Shown here: positions 15,604 through 17,311 of the stretch, piece by piece
Position numbering within the stretch: position 1 is the first letter of the stretch
Layout of the letters: every line of letters begins with the position of its first letter
Origin: Beroe ovata
Lineage: Eukaryota; Ctenophora; Nuda; Beroida; Beroidae
DNA: 17,311 nt
Reading direction: 5' to 3'
Assembly: GCA_946803715.1 (NCBI GenBank)
Contig: CAMPET010000411.1
Location: 1 to 17,311 of the forward strand
Notes under the pieces: model-generated
What the model was told of the DNA's origin: nothing
Databases searched by the model: none
The model's input: the letters and a program-made list of their open reading frames with translations, nothing else
Made by a program: the position numbers and the translations under genes

Positions 15604-17281
15604 ATGCCGAAAGCGAACACTGACAAAGAATGGAAGTTCTCCATGATACCCCAGGCGAATGTGTTTCATCCGACATTGGAGGAGTTCTCTAACCCACTAA
15701 AATATATTTCCAGTATCAGAGAGGTCGCGAAAACCACAGGTTAGTTACGTATGATAGACGTACAATACTTATTTTCCCTCTGCATCGAATGTCTGTGTAG
15801 AGTTTTGTCGGTCCCTAATCCCTATAATACACGTCACACTACACTACACGTCGTGTAATATTTGACATCCCCTTACATTGTAGAGGATTCTATACACAGT
15901 ACTGTACTGATAATACTAATCTTATAGATTGTGCAACATGGTGTTTTCTCTTGGAGTATAATTAGATGTTTCAGACTACGATATCTTTGGCACTTGGCAG
16001 TGATTTCCTTAGGTTTACAATTATAGAGGGGTAGAAATATAGTGTATTCGTTCGAACAGAATCGCTTGATACTTGTAAATCAGCATGAGAGAGGCTGCAG
16101 GATCCAGTGTTGGACCACCAGTCACCACCAAGGCCTTAGGGAGGGGTAGGAGGTTTTATGGGGTTCATTAGGGCCAGTGGTCGCCTCTCACCAGGGGACT
16201 AGTAATCATCATACCCCCAAGACGTTTCACTGCTAAGCTATTATAATTTCATGTTATTGACTATTTGCATCATTGTACATCTCGTGTACAATGCAATGAT
16301 GTGTGTGTACTATGACGAATCTCACACACTCCCCAGGTATAATCAAGGTAGTACCCCCCGATGGATGGGCTCCCCCGTTTGCTGTGGATATTGACAAGTT
16401 TCTCTTCACTCCCCGTGTACAGAAACTCAATGAGTTGGAGGCCAAGTCACGGTGCCACTTCCAGTTCATGGAGGGTCTCGCCAAGTTCTGGCATCTCCAG
16501 GTAAATCATGATAAACTGTCATAGCACTATCCAAGAAGCCCGACCATATTACAGTACTGGACCATTCCACTTTTTGCTACTTATAGTGGACTGCGATTGT
16601 AACCATGGGGAGTTACTGTGGGTATCTAACTGGGTACCTAGCCAACTCATCTAACTGGTTAGATCATCAAAACCACGTACATCCTATTTCTGTGATATGA
16701 TGCGTAAGCCTAGACTGTATTTTAATTTGGTGTTGAGAAATGGAAAATCGCCAGTCTGTACTCTGATTTTCCCTGAAAACAGTTATGTGTTCATTCGTGG
16801 ATCGAATTTCATTTCTGGGGGACAGCTGTTGAAAACAACATAGTAATATGTGGTTAAGTTCCTGTTAATGGATCGGTTATTATTCATGAGTTAATGAGTT
16901 AATGGTCTTCAATAACAGCGATAATGAGATTGAGGTGGAGGTCATCTCGGATCATGTATTTTCTGAATACTGGTCCTACATCATCTAATATAATTGTATC
17001 ATGTACCTACGTGTGCATGTGTCGCAATTATACACCATTACACCAGTCACTGGTGACCAGTGTATGTATAATATCCCTATTTCTGGGTGTGACATCATTT
17101 GAAAATATCTATTTGAGTGTATTGCATCATTGCGTCACAATACTTCAATTAGAGTGTACTGAATGTACACATACACACACTACTCTATCTTTATTCTTTA
17201 ATCATCGTGTTTCACCAGGGAGTTGATGTAAAGATCCCACACGTTGAGTACAAACCACTCGATCTCTACTCTCTACATAAG
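15604..17281 (+). CDS. KDM5: KDM5 / Lid / JARID1 histone H3K4 demethylase, N-terminal exons (partial)
   Basis: Coding exons 15604-15739, 16337-16500 and 17219-17281 join in phase (G|GT, then phase 0) to give 121 residues; the gene continues beyond the right edge after a donor at 17282. Residues 19-60 form the JmjN domain (V-F-H-P-T-L-E-E-F-S-N-P-L-x-Y-I, then I-x-K-V-V-P-P-x-G-W-x-P-P-F). F-T-P-R-V-Q-K-L-N-E-L-E-A follows, leading into the start of the ARID DNA-binding domain (L-A-K-F-W-H-L-Q-G, K-I-P-x-V-E, L-D-L-Y-S-L-H-K). This order is specific to KDM5 enzymes, which remove di- and trimethyl marks from histone H3 lysine 4 in the nucleus. The catalytic JmjC and the PHD fingers are outside the window. 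The ATG at 15604 gives a short leader before JmjN. The frame is open further upstream, but that part is hydrophobic and unlike the family, and an acceptor-like tatcag ends at 15590. Confidence 0.93.
15740..16336 (+). other. KDM5 intron 1 (coding), no other gene seen
   Basis: The intron is 597 bp. It includes a small perfect hairpin CATTGTACA-tctcg-TGTACAATG (16271-16279 and 16285-16293). No coding potential beyond short ORFs is visible. Confidence 0.85.
16501..17218 (+). other. KDM5 intron 2 (coding), no other gene seen
   Basis: The intron is 718 bp of AT-rich sequence with no recognisable repeat family or gene. The acceptor is ttcaccag at 17211-17218. Confidence 0.85.
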
Positions 17282-17289
17282 GTATCGTA

Positions 17290-17305
17290 TGTGTGTGTGT
17301 GTGTG
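17290..17305. repeat. (GT)n microsatellite in KDM5 intron 3
   Basis: About eight GT units lie a few bases after the exon 3 donor, at the window edge. Confidence 0.9.
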
Positions 17306-17311
17306 CGGTGT

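Overview
The window is animal nuclear DNA. It has GT-AG spliced genes with introns of about 75-1,235 bp, non-LTR (LINE) retrotransposons, a hAT-like miniature element, a tandem satellite-like repeat and CA/GT microsatellites. The three recognisable host genes (PPIL2, MEA1, KDM5) sit head to tail on the + strand about 300 bp apart. MEA1 and the LINE type point to a metazoan, and the compact spacing suggests an invertebrate, possibly an early-branching one such as a sponge; the sequence alone does not settle the species. Five isolated single Ns (2070, 3826, 6832, 8550, 12437) show a draft or gap-closed assembly.

Left part (1-3400): a possible exon end at the edge, then three copies of a ~540-bp tandem repeat (about 94-1662), AT-rich sequence with no convincing gene, a CpG-rich block (2394-2752), a 34-bp duplication and a 5'-truncated LINE fragment on the + strand ending in an AAAT tail near 3407.

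Middle part (about 3410-8190): a two-ORF CR1/L2-like LINE on the - strand. ORF1 (7218-8186) has an AT-hook, a PHD finger, and an RNA-binding-like C-terminus. ORF2 (3589-6606 and open further upstream) has an AP-type endonuclease and a reverse transcriptase, both with catalytic residues intact. The ORF1/ORF2 junction is present twice (6313-6831 and 6889-7407, about 97% identical). The copies are separated by 57 bp of unrelated sequence starting at an N, so this is either an assembly misjoin or a fusion of two LINE copies.

Between the LINE and the genes (8190-9845): a short inverted-repeat segment (8677-8836) and a complete 524-bp non-autonomous hAT-like element (8837-9360) with 15-bp terminal inverted repeats and a perfect 8-bp target duplication. 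Part of its interior resembles the satellite repeat at the start of the window.

Right part (9845-17311): PPIL2 (11 exons, 522 aa, a U-box/cyclophilin spliceosome-associated protein), MEA1 (2 exons, 177 aa) and the first three coding exons of KDM5 (JmjN and start of ARID), which runs off the right edge. The three have no shared pathway. Their tight same-strand packing and acceptor-like AGs just before each start codon are the main points of interest there.
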